From: Spirochaeta isovalerica
GTDB lineage: Bacteria; Spirochaetota; Spirochaetia; DSM-2461
Assembly (NCBI RefSeq): GCF_014207565.1
Contig: NZ_JACHGJ010000002.1
Location: 868,001 to 932,000 of the forward strand
DNA length: 64,000 bases
Direction: 5' to 3'
Shown here: positions 52,208-61,010 of the stretch, one piece after another
How the letters are laid out: every line of letters begins with the position of its first letter
Position numbering within the stretch: the stretch's first letter is position 1
Made by a program: the position numbers and the translations under genes
Notes under the pieces: model-generated
Told to the model about the DNA's origin: nothing
The model's input: only the letters and a program-made list of their open reading frames with translations
Databases searched by the model: none

Positions 52208-53833
52208 ATGAGTTTTGAAAAACTTGACGATACGATGATGAAGACCTATCCCACCAAGGTCTACCGGAAACGGAAGAAAGCAGCCATGGTGAACGACCCC
52301 GGAGAGGTGAAGGAGATTCAGGCCAACGTCCGGACCATTCCCGGAATCATAACCCAGAGGGGCTGTACCTATGCGGGGTGCAAGGGGGTCGTTCTGGGAC
52401 CGACCAGGGATATCGTGAATATCACCCACGGCCCGATCGGCTGCGGATTTTATTCCTGGCTGACCAGACGGAACCAGACCAGACCGGAGAATGAGACATC
52501 CGAGAACTTTATGACCTACTGCTTTTCCACGGACATGCAGGATTCCAATATCGTTTTCGGGGGAGAAAAACTCCTGAAGGATGCGATCCAGGAGGCTTAT
52601 GACCTCTTCCATCCCAAAGCGATCGCGATTTTCTCCACTTGTCCTGTCGGACTGATCGGGGACGATGTCCACGCAGTGGCGAGAGAGATGAAAGCGCAGT
52701 TCGGCGACTGCAATGTCTTCGGATTCTCCTGTGAGGGATACAAAGGGGTCAGCCAGTCGGCGGGACACCATATAGCCAACAACCAGATTTTCAAGCATGT
52801 CATAGGTAACGATGACAGCCGCAGCGACAGCAAATTCCGGGTGAATCTGCTCGGCGAATACAATATCGGGGGAGACGCTTTCGTTCTCGAAGAGCTCTTC
52901 GAAAAATGCGGGATCGAGCTGGTGGCGACATTCAGCGGGAACTCCTCTATCGATCATTTCGCCAATGCCCATACGGCCGATCTGAACCTGATTATGTGCC
53001 ACCGTTCCATCAACTATGTAGCGGAGATGATGGAAGTTAAATTCGGCGTTCCCTGGACTAAGGTGAACTTTATCGGAGCCGAGCAGTCGGCCAAGTCCCT
53101 GAGGAAAGTCGGAGCCTATTTCGAAGATCCCCAGCTGATATCCAGAATAGAAGAGGTTATCGCAGAGGAGATGCTCAAGACAGATGAGGCGGCAGCTAAA
53201 TACCGCCCCGGCACGGAAGGCAAAACAGCCATGCTCTTTGTCGGCGGTTCGAGAGCCCATCATTACCAGGATCTCTTTGCGGAGCTGGGGATGAAAACTC
53301 TCGCTGCGGGATACGAGTTCGCCCACAGAGACGATTACGAAGGAAGACGGGTTCTTCCCTCAATCAAAGTCGATGCGGACTCGAGAAACATCGAGGAGCT
53401 TCATATCGAGAAAGATCCCGAGAGATATTCACAGGCGCTGCAGGACAGAAAAGCGGCTCTTATGGAAAAAGGGATGGAGTTCAGCGATTACGAGGGAATG
53501 ATGGCCCAGATGGAAAAAGGCGCTCTGGTTATCGACGATATCAGCCATTACGAAATGGAAAAACTGGTGGAAGTCTATAAGCCCGATGTCTTCTGCGCGG
53601 GTATCAAAGAGAAATACGCCGTTCAGAAAATGGGTATTCCCTTGAAACAGCTGCACAGCTACGACTACGGCGGTCCTTATGCGGGATTTGACGGAGCTGT
53701 CAATTTCTATAAAGAGATCGAGAGAATGGTAAATACGAATGTCTGGGGTCTGATTAAAGCTCCCTGGAGCACTCAGAGCGCCATGAGCGCGAAATATGCG
53801 AGAGGTAAACATGCTGTTGCGTCACACACCTAA
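52208..53833 (+). CDS. nifD: Nitrogenase molybdenum-iron protein alpha chain
   Basis: This 541-residue NifD carries half of the P-cluster and the FeMo-cofactor. P-cluster cysteines are Cys53 (QRGCTYAG), Cys79 (GPIGCG) and Cys145 (STCP); the cofactor ligands are Cys264 (LIMCHRS) and the histidine in LHSYDYGGPYAG; His188 and Gln183 near the cofactor (VSQSAGHH) are kept. A clostridial-type insertion of about 50 residues lies after GYEFAHRDDYEG, marking it as cluster III. The ATG at 52208 is favoured over a GTG at 52202 because AAGGA is seven bases upstream. Its end overlaps nifK. Confidence 0.97.
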   Translation: MSFEKLDDTMMKTYPTKVYRKRKKAAMVNDPGEVKEIQANVRTIPGIITQRGCTYAGCKGVVLGPTRDIVNITHGPIGCGFYSWLTRRNQTRPENETSENFMTYCFSTDMQDSNIVFGGEKLLKDAIQEAYDLFHPKAIAIFSTCPVGLIGDDVHAVAREMKAQFGDCNVFGFSCEGYKGVSQSAGHHIANNQIFKHVIGNDDSRSDSKFRVNLLGEYNIGGDAFVLEELFEKCGIELVATFSGNSSIDHFANAHTADLNLIMCHRSINYVAEMMEVKFGVPWTKVNFIGAEQSAKSLRKVGAYFEDPQLISRIEEVIAEEMLKTDEAAAKYRPGTEGKTAMLFVGGSRAHHYQDLFAELGMKTLAAGYEFAHRDDYEGRRVLPSIKVDADSRNIEELHIEKDPERYSQALQDRKAALMEKGMEFSDYEGMMAQMEKGALVIDDISHYEMEKLVEVYKPDVFCAGIKEKYAVQKMGIPLKQLHSYDYGGPYAGFDGAVNFYKEIERMVNTNVWGLIKAPWSTQSAMSAKYARGKHAVASHT

Positions 53834-55193
53834 AGAAGTAAAAGACAGGAAGGCCCTGACCATAAACCCGGCCAAGACCTGCCAGCCCATAGGAGCCATG
53901 TACGCGGCTCTGGGGATTCACGGATGTCTTCCCCACAGTCACGGTTCGCAGGGGTGCTGTTCCTATCACCGTTCCACATTGACAAGGCATTACAAGGAAC
54001 CGGTTATGGCGGGAACATCCTCTTTTACGGAAGGGGCATCGGTATTCGGCGGACAGAGCAATCTGCTTCAGTCGTTCAATAACCTTTTTTCAATCTATGA
54101 TCCCGATATCGTCGCCGTGCACACGACCTGTCTGTCCGAGACAATCGGTGATGATGTGAGCCAGATAACGCAGAAAGCCATCGACGAGGGGAAAATCCCC
54201 GCAGGCAAACATGTGATCTATGCCAGCACACCCAGCTATGTGGGGTCCCATGTGACAGGCTTTTCCAATATGTGCGCGTCCATCGCCAAATATTTTCCGG
54301 AAAAGCAGGACTATGAGCTGGACCAGGTCAACATTCTCCCCGGCTGGGTCGAGCCTTCGGACATGCGGGAGATTAAAAGACTGATGTCGGAAATGCATGT
54401 GCCTTTCGTCATGTTCCCCGATACGTCGGGCGTACTCGATGCGCCTCAGACGGGGTTCCATCAGTTCTATCCCAAAGGCGGGGCATCGGTTCCCGATCTC
54501 AAGCGCTCCGGTGCCAGCAGCTTTACCTTCGCTCTGGGGAAATTCTCCTCCGAAGCGGCCGGCGAAGAGCTGAGAAAGAAATGCGATGTGCCTTACGAGG
54601 TCATGGAAGTGCCCATAGGGATCAACGCGACAGACCGTTTCCTGATGAAAGTCAGCGAGGTCTCCGGCTGCCCCGTACCCGAATCGATAAATGATGAAAG
54701 AGGCCGCGTCGTCGATATCATCACCGATATGCAGCAGTACCTCCACGGGAAGAAGGTAGCTCTCTTCGGAGATCCGGACATTCTGATCCCCCTCACCGAG
54801 TTCCTTCTCGCCATGGATATGAAACCGGTCCACATCGTCAGCGGTACGCCCGGCAAGTATTTCATGGAGAGGATGAAAGAGATCATGGGTGACGATTTCG
54901 AAACCGGCAACGTGAAGAACGGTCCCAGAGCCGACATGTTCCTGCTCCATCAGTGGATCAAGAACGAACCGGTCGACCTGATAATAGGGAACACCTACGG
55001 CAAGTACATCGCCCGGGATGAGAATATACCCTTCGTGAGAATGGGATTCCCCATCCTCGACAGAATCGGGCACAGCTACTTCCCCGTGACCGGCTATGCC
55101 GGAGCCATGAGGATTCTGGACAAAATGCTCGGAGCTATTATGGATCAGATGGACAGAGAAGCCCCTGAAGAAAAATTTGAATTGGTTATGTAG
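53811..55193 (+). CDS. nifK: Nitrogenase molybdenum-iron protein beta chain
   Basis: The 460-residue NifK supplies the other P-cluster ligands: Cys24 (NPAKTCQPIGA), Cys49 (HGSQGCCSYHR) and Cys107 (TTCLSETIGDD). It lacks the N-terminal extension of about 50 residues seen in cluster I NifK, in keeping with cluster III. ATG at 53811 overlaps nifD by 23 bases with GAGAGGT just upstream; an earlier in-frame ATG at 53796 is less well placed. A 139-base palindrome follows before nifE. Confidence 0.97.
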   Translation: MLLRHTPKEVKDRKALTINPAKTCQPIGAMYAALGIHGCLPHSHGSQGCCSYHRSTLTRHYKEPVMAGTSSFTEGASVFGGQSNLLQSFNNLFSIYDPDIVAVHTTCLSETIGDDVSQITQKAIDEGKIPAGKHVIYASTPSYVGSHVTGFSNMCASIAKYFPEKQDYELDQVNILPGWVEPSDMREIKRLMSEMHVPFVMFPDTSGVLDAPQTGFHQFYPKGGASVPDLKRSGASSFTFALGKFSSEAAGEELRKKCDVPYEVMEVPIGINATDRFLMKVSEVSGCPVPESINDERGRVVDIITDMQQYLHGKKVALFGDPDILIPLTEFLLAMDMKPVHIVSGTPGKYFMERMKEIMGDDFETGNVKNGPRADMFLLHQWIKNEPVDLIIGNTYGKYIARDENIPFVRMGFPILDRIGHSYFPVTGYAGAMRILDKMLGAIMDQMDREAPEEKFELVM

Positions 55194-55198
55194 GTGGG

Positions 55199-55337
55199 TG
55201 CCGGACCGAAATGTCACCTTTGGAGCTACTTCTGCGTTAGAGTCTTGCTCGAGCTGCTCACATAGCTCAGCTATGCTGCGCTGCCGGATCAGACTCTGCC
55301 TTGAATTAACCCCAAATCTGAACATTTTGGTCCGACA
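55199..55337. repeat. 139-bp imperfect palindrome between nifK and nifE
   Basis: The whole interval is one inverted repeat centred on 55268. Matching pairs include GGACCGAAATGT (55203-55214) with ACATTTTGGTCC (55322-55333), AGAGTCT (55239-55245) with AGACTCT (55291-55297), and the apical CATAGCT/AGCTATG (55261-55275) around a single C. As RNA it would fold into one long hairpin. An open frame runs across it but is not a gene. It resembles dispersed palindromic elements (REP/MITE-like) but I cannot check for other copies. Confidence 0.85.
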
Positions 55338-55400
55338 GTACAAATTCTTAAAAGTTAAGAAATACGGTTTTCCCGAGCTTATTTCGGCAGAGGTAAAAAT

Positions 55401-56762
55401 ATGGAAGCAGCAATACTGAAGGACAGAGAAAATCAGATCTTTATCAAAGAGCAGTCGCAGGGCGAAATCGCCTGTGAGAAGTCGAGTCTGGCCGGTTCGG
55501 TGAGCCAGCGGGCCTGCGTTTTCTGCGGTTCGAGAGTCGTGCTGTACCCTGTCGCCGATGCCCTTCACATCGTTCACGGACCGATCGGCTGCGCTTCCTT
55601 CACCTGGGATATCAGGGGGAGCCTCAGCTCGGGACCGGAGCTCCATAGACTCAGTTTTTCCACAGACCTGCGGGAAATGGATGTTATACAGGGCGGAGAG
55701 AAAAAGCTCGAAAGAGCCATTACAGAGCTGGGCGAGCTGCACAAGCCCTCGGCTGTGTTTGTCTACGCGACCTGCATCGCCGGAATCATCGGCGACGATA
55801 TTGCGGCCGTTTGCAAGCGAACGGCCGAAAAGCTCGGCGTTCCCGTTCTTCCCGTTCATTCGGAAGGATTCAAGGGAACCAAAAAAGACGGATATAAAGC
55901 GGCCTGCGATGCCCTTGCGAAGATTGTCGGAACCGGCGATATCAGCGGCATTCCCAAAGTCAGCATCAATATCCTGGGAGAGTTCAACCTCGCCGGCGAG
56001 GCGTGGATGATCGAGGACTATTACAGAAGAATGGGCGTGGAAGTTGTTTCTGTTATGACCGGTGACGGCAGAATCGGAAAAATCTCCAAAGCTCACGGCG
56101 TATCGCTCAATGTGGTTCAGTGTTCGGGATCGCTGACCTACCTGGCGGAGCATATGGAGGAGAAGTACGGCATCCCCTATATCCGGGTTTCCTACTTCGG
56201 TATAGAGGATCAGTCCCGGGCTCTTTACGATGTGGCCGATTTTTTCAGTTTCAATCCCGAGTTGAGAACAAAGGCTGAAGAGATCGTCCGCGAAGAGATC
56301 TCCGTGATCATGCCCCGGATTCAGTATTACCGAGAGAAACTGGCCGGTAAAAAAGCGGCCGTTTACGTGGGGGGGGCTTTCAAGGCTTTCTCTCTTATAA
56401 AAGCATTGAGGCTTATCGATATGTCAGTCGTCATAGCCGGTTCGCAGACTGGTAACAAGAATGACTATAAACAGCTCGAGGAGCTCTGCGATCCCGGTAC
56501 GGTCATTCTGGACGATTCCAATCCTCTGGAGCTGTCGCGGTTCGTACTGGAGAAAAAAGCAGACCTCTTTATCGGAGGGGTTAAGGAAAGGCCCATTGCC
56601 TACAAGCTGGGAATCGGCTTCTGCGATCACAACCACGAGAGGAAGATCGCTCTGGCCGGATATGAGGGGATGATCAATTTCTATAAAGAGGTCTATTCCT
56701 CTGTTATGAGCCCGGTGTGGAAATTCGCTCCCCGCAATAACAGGAGGAAAAGCCATGAATAA
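55401..56762 (+). CDS. nifE: Nitrogenase cofactor scaffold protein NifE
   Basis: NifE and NifN form the scaffold on which the NifB cofactor precursor gains molybdenum and homocitrate. The 453-residue protein is a NifD paralogue: SQRACVFCGSRVVLYP, ADALHIVHGPIGCASFTWDIRG, YATCIAGIIGDD and SEGFKGTKKDGY. The cluster cysteines (three) are kept but the FeMo-cofactor histidine motif of NifD is changed. GAGGT precedes the ATG at 55401. It overlaps nifN by eight bases. Confidence 0.95.
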   Translation: MEAAILKDRENQIFIKEQSQGEIACEKSSLAGSVSQRACVFCGSRVVLYPVADALHIVHGPIGCASFTWDIRGSLSSGPELHRLSFSTDLREMDVIQGGEKKLERAITELGELHKPSAVFVYATCIAGIIGDDIAAVCKRTAEKLGVPVLPVHSEGFKGTKKDGYKAACDALAKIVGTGDISGIPKVSINILGEFNLAGEAWMIEDYYRRMGVEVVSVMTGDGRIGKISKAHGVSLNVVQCSGSLTYLAEHMEEKYGIPYIRVSYFGIEDQSRALYDVADFFSFNPELRTKAEEIVREEISVIMPRIQYYREKLAGKKAAVYVGGAFKAFSLIKALRLIDMSVVIAGSQTGNKNDYKQLEELCDPGTVILDDSNPLELSRFVLEKKADLFIGGVKERPIAYKLGIGFCDHNHERKIALAGYEGMINFYKEVYSSVMSPVWKFAPRNNRRKSHE

Positions 56763-58095
56763 GAAAACTCCCGATTACGTTTCGACATCCAATCCCTGCA
56801 AAGTCTGCTCTCCTCTGGGCGTCAGTCTGGCCGTAAAGGGTCTGGAGAATGCCATGTCGATCATGCACGGTTCACAGGGATGCGCCACCTATATCCGGCG
56901 CTATATGATCAGTCATTTCAAAGAGCCTCTGGATATAGCCTCATCCAGTTTTGATGAAAGATCAGCGGTTTTCGGCGGGAAGAGAAATCTCCGCGCCGCC
57001 ATAGAAAACGTCTCGATCAAGTATGATCCCGAACTGATCGTTGTGGCGCCTACATGCCTCTCCGAAACCATTGGAGACGACCTGAGGGCTTACTGCCGCG
57101 ATTTCGATTCCACCACATCGGCGGAAGTCGTTTCCGTATCCATGCCGACTTATACAAGCGCACATCTTGTGGGGTTCTATGCGGCTGTGAGAAGCGTAAT
57201 CGCTGAAAAGGAGAAAGGCGAAGAAAGACGGCAGACTGTCAACATCTTCCCCTCAATGGTCTCCCCGGCGGATCTTCGCTATCTGAAAGAAATCGCCGCT
57301 TCGTTTTTTGAGAAATCCATGGTCATGCCCGATTATTCGGAAACGCTCGACGGTGAAATCTGGGGCGAATATGTCCCCATAGCGCCCGGCGGGACGCCTC
57401 AGAAAGATATTGCGGCGGCCCATAAAGCGGATTTCTCCATCAGTTTTTCTCCTTATGTAAAAGAGGACATAAGCGCTGCATGCTGGCTGGAAGAGGAATA
57501 CGGTGTGGAGCATTTTGACCTGTTTCCCCCCATCGGAATCCGCGGTACAGATGAGTTTATCGATGTTCTGTCACAGAAAAGCGGAAAGGACATTCCCCGC
57601 AATCTCGTAAGGGAAAGAGCCCGGCTGATTGATGCTCTGGCAGACAGCCACAAGTACGCTTTCGGTAAAAGAGCCGTCATTTACGGAGATGGGGATTTTG
57701 TAGCGGGTATCGCTTCCTTTCTCGATGAAATCGGAATCATACCTGTCATCTGCGCTTGCGGGACACCGTTTCCCCGTTTTGAAGAATATGTGAAAAACTG
57801 TCTTGAAGAGACTGAACCGGATTTTATCGGAGCCGATGTGGATTTCCGTGAACTTGAAGAACTCATGGAAGGGAAAGATTTCGACATCATGATCGGAAGC
57901 AGCAAAGGGTATCCCATCTCCAGAAAGAGGGATATACCCCTGGTCCGCTGCGGATTCCCCATCCACGACCGGATCGGCGGTCCCCGTTTTCTCCATGTGG
58001 GATACGGTGGAGCTCTCAATCTGCTCGACACAATTGTCAACAGTCTGCTGACAAAGAAACAGGACGATTCAACTATAGGATATTCCTACTTGTAA
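56755..58095 (+). CDS. nifN: Nitrogenase cofactor scaffold protein NifN
   Basis: This 446-residue NifK paralogue and NifE partner begins NPCKVCSPLGVSLAVKGLENAMSIMHGSQGCATYIRR and has VVAPTCLSETIGDD. The ATG (56755) is preceded by AGGAGGAAAAGCC. NifN-NifB fusions occur in some clostridia; here the two are separate genes 20 bases apart. Confidence 0.95.
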   Translation: MNKKTPDYVSTSNPCKVCSPLGVSLAVKGLENAMSIMHGSQGCATYIRRYMISHFKEPLDIASSSFDERSAVFGGKRNLRAAIENVSIKYDPELIVVAPTCLSETIGDDLRAYCRDFDSTTSAEVVSVSMPTYTSAHLVGFYAAVRSVIAEKEKGEERRQTVNIFPSMVSPADLRYLKEIAASFFEKSMVMPDYSETLDGEIWGEYVPIAPGGTPQKDIAAAHKADFSISFSPYVKEDISAACWLEEEYGVEHFDLFPPIGIRGTDEFIDVLSQKSGKDIPRNLVRERARLIDALADSHKYAFGKRAVIYGDGDFVAGIASFLDEIGIIPVICACGTPFPRFEEYVKNCLEETEPDFIGADVDFRELEELMEGKDFDIMIGSSKGYPISRKRDIPLVRCGFPIHDRIGGPRFLHVGYGGALNLLDTIVNSLLTKKQDDSTIGYSYL

Positions 58096-58115
58096 TAGGC
58101 TATCGGAGGTAATAT

Positions 58116-59375
58116 ATGATAGACGAGACCAGACATCCATGCTTCAACAAAAATGCGGCAAAAGACTATGGGCGGATGCATCTGCCCGTGGCACCGGCCT
58201 GTAATGTGCAGTGCAATTTCTGCAACCGCGATTACGACTGTGTCAACGAATCCAGACCGGGAGTAACGAGCACCATACTCTCGCCCGGTCAGGCCGAGTG
58301 GTTCTTTACTAAGGTCTCCGCAGAGACGCCTATCTCCGTTGCCGGTATAGCCGGTCCCGGAGACCCGTTCTGCGATCCCGAACCGACTCTGAAAACATTC
58401 GAATTAATCAGAGCCGCCCATCCCGATGCGATCCTCTGCGTTTCGTCAAACGGACTGAACCTGCTCTCATCCATTCCAAGGCTGGCGGAAATCGGAGTCA
58501 GCCATGTGACCATTACAGTCAACGCCGTCGATGCCGAAATCGGAAGTAAAATCTACAGCTGGATCAGAAGAGGAAAAAGGACTTTCCGCGGTGTGGAAGG
58601 GGCGACGCTGCTTCTGGAAAATCAGCTGGCTGCCATAGCATCTCTGAAAGCCCACGGTATAACGGTCAAGATCAACTCCATCGTTATCCCCGGTGTCAAT
58701 GATCATCACATTCCCAGGATCGCCGAGGAAATGAAGAAGAGGGGAGCTGACCTGTTCAACTGCATCCCCATGATACCAGTGGAAGGGGCGGTCTTCGGGA
58801 ACCTGACCGAACCTGATCACGATGCCATGTGGAAGATCAAAGAGGAAGCGGGGAAATTTCTTCCCCAGATGAAGCACTGCCAAAGATGCCGCGCCGATGC
58901 TGTGGGCAAACTGACTGAAAAAGATCCGAGCCTGTGGAGAGAGCTGTTCCTCGATGCGGCGTCCAGACCGCTTCATCCCGAAGAGGACCGCCCCTATGTG
59001 GCCGTCGCTTCAAGAGAGGGATTTCTCATAAACCAGCATCTCGGTGAAGCGTCCGATCTTGCCGTATATAAGCTCGACGGAAACGGTAAGATCAGCCTTA
59101 TGGAAAGGCGGAAAACCCCCGTATCCGGAGGAGGGGATGTGCGCTGGGAAAAACTGGCCGAATCCTTTTCCGACTGCCGGGCCTTACTCGTGAACGGCGT
59201 GGGAAACACCCCGAGGAAAATCCTGGAAAACAACGGGCTGAAAGTCTATCAGGTCGAGGGATTGCTCGATGTCGCAGCCTCTAAGATCTATTCGGGCCAT
59301 TCTCTCAGCTCCATGAGCTGCCGGAGCAGCGGATGCGGGACGGCGTGTACGGGCGGCGGCAACGGCTGCGGTTAA
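58116..59375 (+). CDS. nifB: Nitrogenase cofactor biosynthesis radical SAM protein NifB
   Basis: NifB makes the 8Fe-9S-carbide precursor of FeMo-cofactor. The 419-residue protein has the radical SAM motif CNVQCNFC followed by NRDYDCVNESRPGV, and after a linker a NifX/NafY-like C-terminal domain (about 290-400; YVAVASREGFLINQHLGEASDLAVY) that can bind the cluster. The last 22 residues are a Cys/Gly/Ser-rich tail (CRSSGCGTACTGGG). CGGAGG precedes the ATG. Confidence 0.97.
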   Translation: MIDETRHPCFNKNAAKDYGRMHLPVAPACNVQCNFCNRDYDCVNESRPGVTSTILSPGQAEWFFTKVSAETPISVAGIAGPGDPFCDPEPTLKTFELIRAAHPDAILCVSSNGLNLLSSIPRLAEIGVSHVTITVNAVDAEIGSKIYSWIRRGKRTFRGVEGATLLLENQLAAIASLKAHGITVKINSIVIPGVNDHHIPRIAEEMKKRGADLFNCIPMIPVEGAVFGNLTEPDHDAMWKIKEEAGKFLPQMKHCQRCRADAVGKLTEKDPSLWRELFLDAASRPLHPEEDRPYVAVASREGFLINQHLGEASDLAVYKLDGNGKISLMERRKTPVSGGGDVRWEKLAESFSDCRALLVNGVGNTPRKILENNGLKVYQVEGLLDVAASKIYSGHSLSSMSCRSSGCGTACTGGGNGCG

Positions 59376-59422
59376 AGCTTTGGATGGATTAAAAGAGAAT
59401 TATCAATAATAGGAGAAAGAAT

Positions 59423-59731
59423 ATGGAAAAACCGGGAAAACACATTTTGGTATGCGCAAGTTTCAGGGCCGGAGGGGAACCTCAGGGGATCTGCCATAAA
59501 AAGGGAAGCATCGATTTCGTCCAGTACATGCAGAATGAACTGCTGGACAGGGGAATGCACGATGTCATGATTTCAACGACGGGTTGCCTCAAAGTTTGCG
59601 ACAGGGGACCGGCTATGGTCGTCTATCCGGAGAACACCTGGTACGGCGGAATAACCGGAGAGGAGGATCTTGATGCTATTCTGGATGCAATGGAAGAGGG
59701 AGAGGTCTGCGAGGATCTGGTGATCTCATAA
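59423..59731 (+). CDS. Thioredoxin-like [2Fe-2S] ferredoxin
   Basis: This 102-residue protein of the thioredoxin-fold 2Fe-2S family has the four cluster cysteines: Cys10 and Cys22 (CASFRAGGEPQGIC spacing), then the GCLKVC pair (C-x3-C). Members occur in nif operons of clostridia and azotobacters; a role in electron supply or cofactor assembly is suspected but not settled. GGAG lies about nine bases before the ATG. It is the last gene of the nifH operon; no terminator is evident after it. Confidence 0.9.
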   Translation: MEKPGKHILVCASFRAGGEPQGICHKKGSIDFVQYMQNELLDRGMHDVMISTTGCLKVCDRGPAMVVYPENTWYGGITGEEDLDAILDAMEEGEVCEDLVIS

Positions 59732-59763
59732 TCATACATTTATGGAGATATTTCGTTTTGTGA

Positions 59764-59777
59764 ATACAATAATGTAG
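59764..59777. promoter_or_regulatory. ACA-N4-TGT dyad upstream of nifV
   Basis: ATACA-ATAA-TGTAG; TACA and TGTA pair perfectly. Its centre is 70 bases upstream of the -24 element. It also fills the spacer of a possible weak sigma-70 promoter (TTGTGA 59758-59763, TAAAAC 59781-59786). Confidence 0.42.
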
Positions 59778-59840
59778 GAATAAAACTTGAATCCGGCTGT
59801 TTATCTATTTGAAAAGTAATTGAAGTGGTCTTTTATCAAT

Positions 59841-59856
59841 TGGCACTAATCTTGCT
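59841..59856 (+). promoter_or_regulatory. Sigma-54 promoter of nifV-nifA
   Basis: TGGCAC-N5-TTGC (59841-59855) followed by T matches the -24/-12 consensus. The nifV ATG is 18 bases downstream of the -12 element, so the leader is very short. Confidence 0.88.
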
Positions 59857-59873
59857 TTTTATAGGTAATGCTT

Positions 59874-61010
59874 ATGAAAAAAGAAATTATCGATACAACA
59901 TTGCGCGATGGCGAACAGGCTCCCGGCGTTTCCTTTTCTCTGCGGGAGAAAAGGGATATCGCTATGAAGCTAATGGAAGCCGGAGTCGATGAGATAGAAG
60001 CGGGAATTCCGATTATGGGGAGCGAGACGATCGAACTGATCCGCTGTCTTTCCGCTGAGAGTTCATCGACCCGCATTTCCTCCTGGGCAAGGCTCAGGGA
60101 AGAGGACATGCGGGCCGCTTACAAGGCCAAATCGGACCTTATCCACTTTACCGTTCCTCTTTCCGATTACCATCTGGGGAGGCAGATCGGCTACTGGGAT
60201 GACGTCAAGGCTAAAATGTTCAGAATCCTGATGATGGCGAAGGATCTTTTTCCCTATGTATCCGTCGGTTTTCAGGACAGTTTCAGGGCTCCAAAAGACC
60301 GGCTCGATGAAGCGTGCTCACTGGCTGAAGAACTCGGCATTTACCGTATCCGCTTTTCCGATACGGTAGGGACAGCTTTGCCTTCCGATGTTGATGCGCT
60401 CATATGCCGTTACCGTTCAGCATATAGCGGGGTAATAGATTTTCACGGCCATAATGATCTGGGGCTGGCAGCTGCCAATTCTCTGACGGCTCTGGAGTCC
60501 GGAGCTGATTCAATCAACGTGACAGTGAACGGAATCGGCGAAAGAGCCGGAAACGCCTCGCTGGAACAGCTGGCTTTTATTCTTCACTTTCATAAGTCTC
60601 TCGATACATCTATCTCTCTTGATAAGATCAAAGAGATGAGCGCGATGGTCGCTGATTTTTCCGGCCGATCTGTTGCTGTAGACAGGCCCATTGTAGGAAC
60701 GCTGGCCTTTACTCATGAATCGGGTATTCACTGCCACGGCCAGCTGGGCAATCCTCTTGCCTATCAGCCTTTTGATCCCCGGGAAAAGGGGCTGCCTCCC
60801 TCTTCTATAGTTGTGGGATCCCATTCGGGCAAAGCGGGAGTCATCGGCGTGCTTCGGGCCGCCGGAATCAGAGACAGCGAAAAAGTCGTCGCCGGGCTTA
60901 TGGATGTCTACAGAAACCGGTCCAGAAGCAAAAAGAATTTCCTAAGTCAGCAGGAAGTTCTGGAAATTTACAAAGATAATAAGGGAAGAAAAAATGAGTA
61001 CCTGCGATAA
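59874..61010 (+). CDS. nifV: Homocitrate synthase
   Basis: NifV condenses acetyl-CoA and 2-oxoglutarate to homocitrate, the organic part of FeMo-cofactor. The 378-residue DRE-TIM metallolyase shows IIDTTLRDGEQAPGV, the metal site in FHGHNDLGLAAANS and VNGIGERAGNASLEQ. It is more like NifV than 2-isopropylmalate synthase because it lacks a C-terminal regulatory domain and lies beside nifA. The ATG at 59874 has AGGT seven bases upstream; one at 59868 is too close. Overlaps nifA by 17 bases. Confidence 0.92.
   Translation: MKKEIIDTTLRDGEQAPGVSFSLREKRDIAMKLMEAGVDEIEAGIPIMGSETIELIRCLSAESSSTRISSWARLREEDMRAAYKAKSDLIHFTVPLSDYHLGRQIGYWDDVKAKMFRILMMAKDLFPYVSVGFQDSFRAPKDRLDEACSLAEELGIYRIRFSDTVGTALPSDVDALICRYRSAYSGVIDFHGHNDLGLAAANSLTALESGADSINVTVNGIGERAGNASLEQLAFILHFHKSLDTSISLDKIKEMSAMVADFSGRSVAVDRPIVGTLAFTHESGIHCHGQLGNPLAYQPFDPREKGLPPSSIVVGSHSGKAGVIGVLRAAGIRDSEKVVAGLMDVYRNRSRSKKNFLSQQEVLEIYKDNKGRKNEYLR

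Noticed and set aside
52151-53326. A 391-codon minus-strand frame opposite nifD
   Set aside because: It lies wholly within nifD; no ribosome site, no known domain, and composition mirrors the sense codons.
55177-55419. An 80-codon plus-strand frame between nifK and nifE
   Set aside because: It is simply the palindrome read through; no ribosome site and no homology visible.
54090-56153. A 687-codon open frame on the minus strand opposite nifK and nifE
   Set aside because: It is antisense to two genes with clear motifs and crosses the palindrome; the product has no recognisable domain and is a by-product of codon bias.
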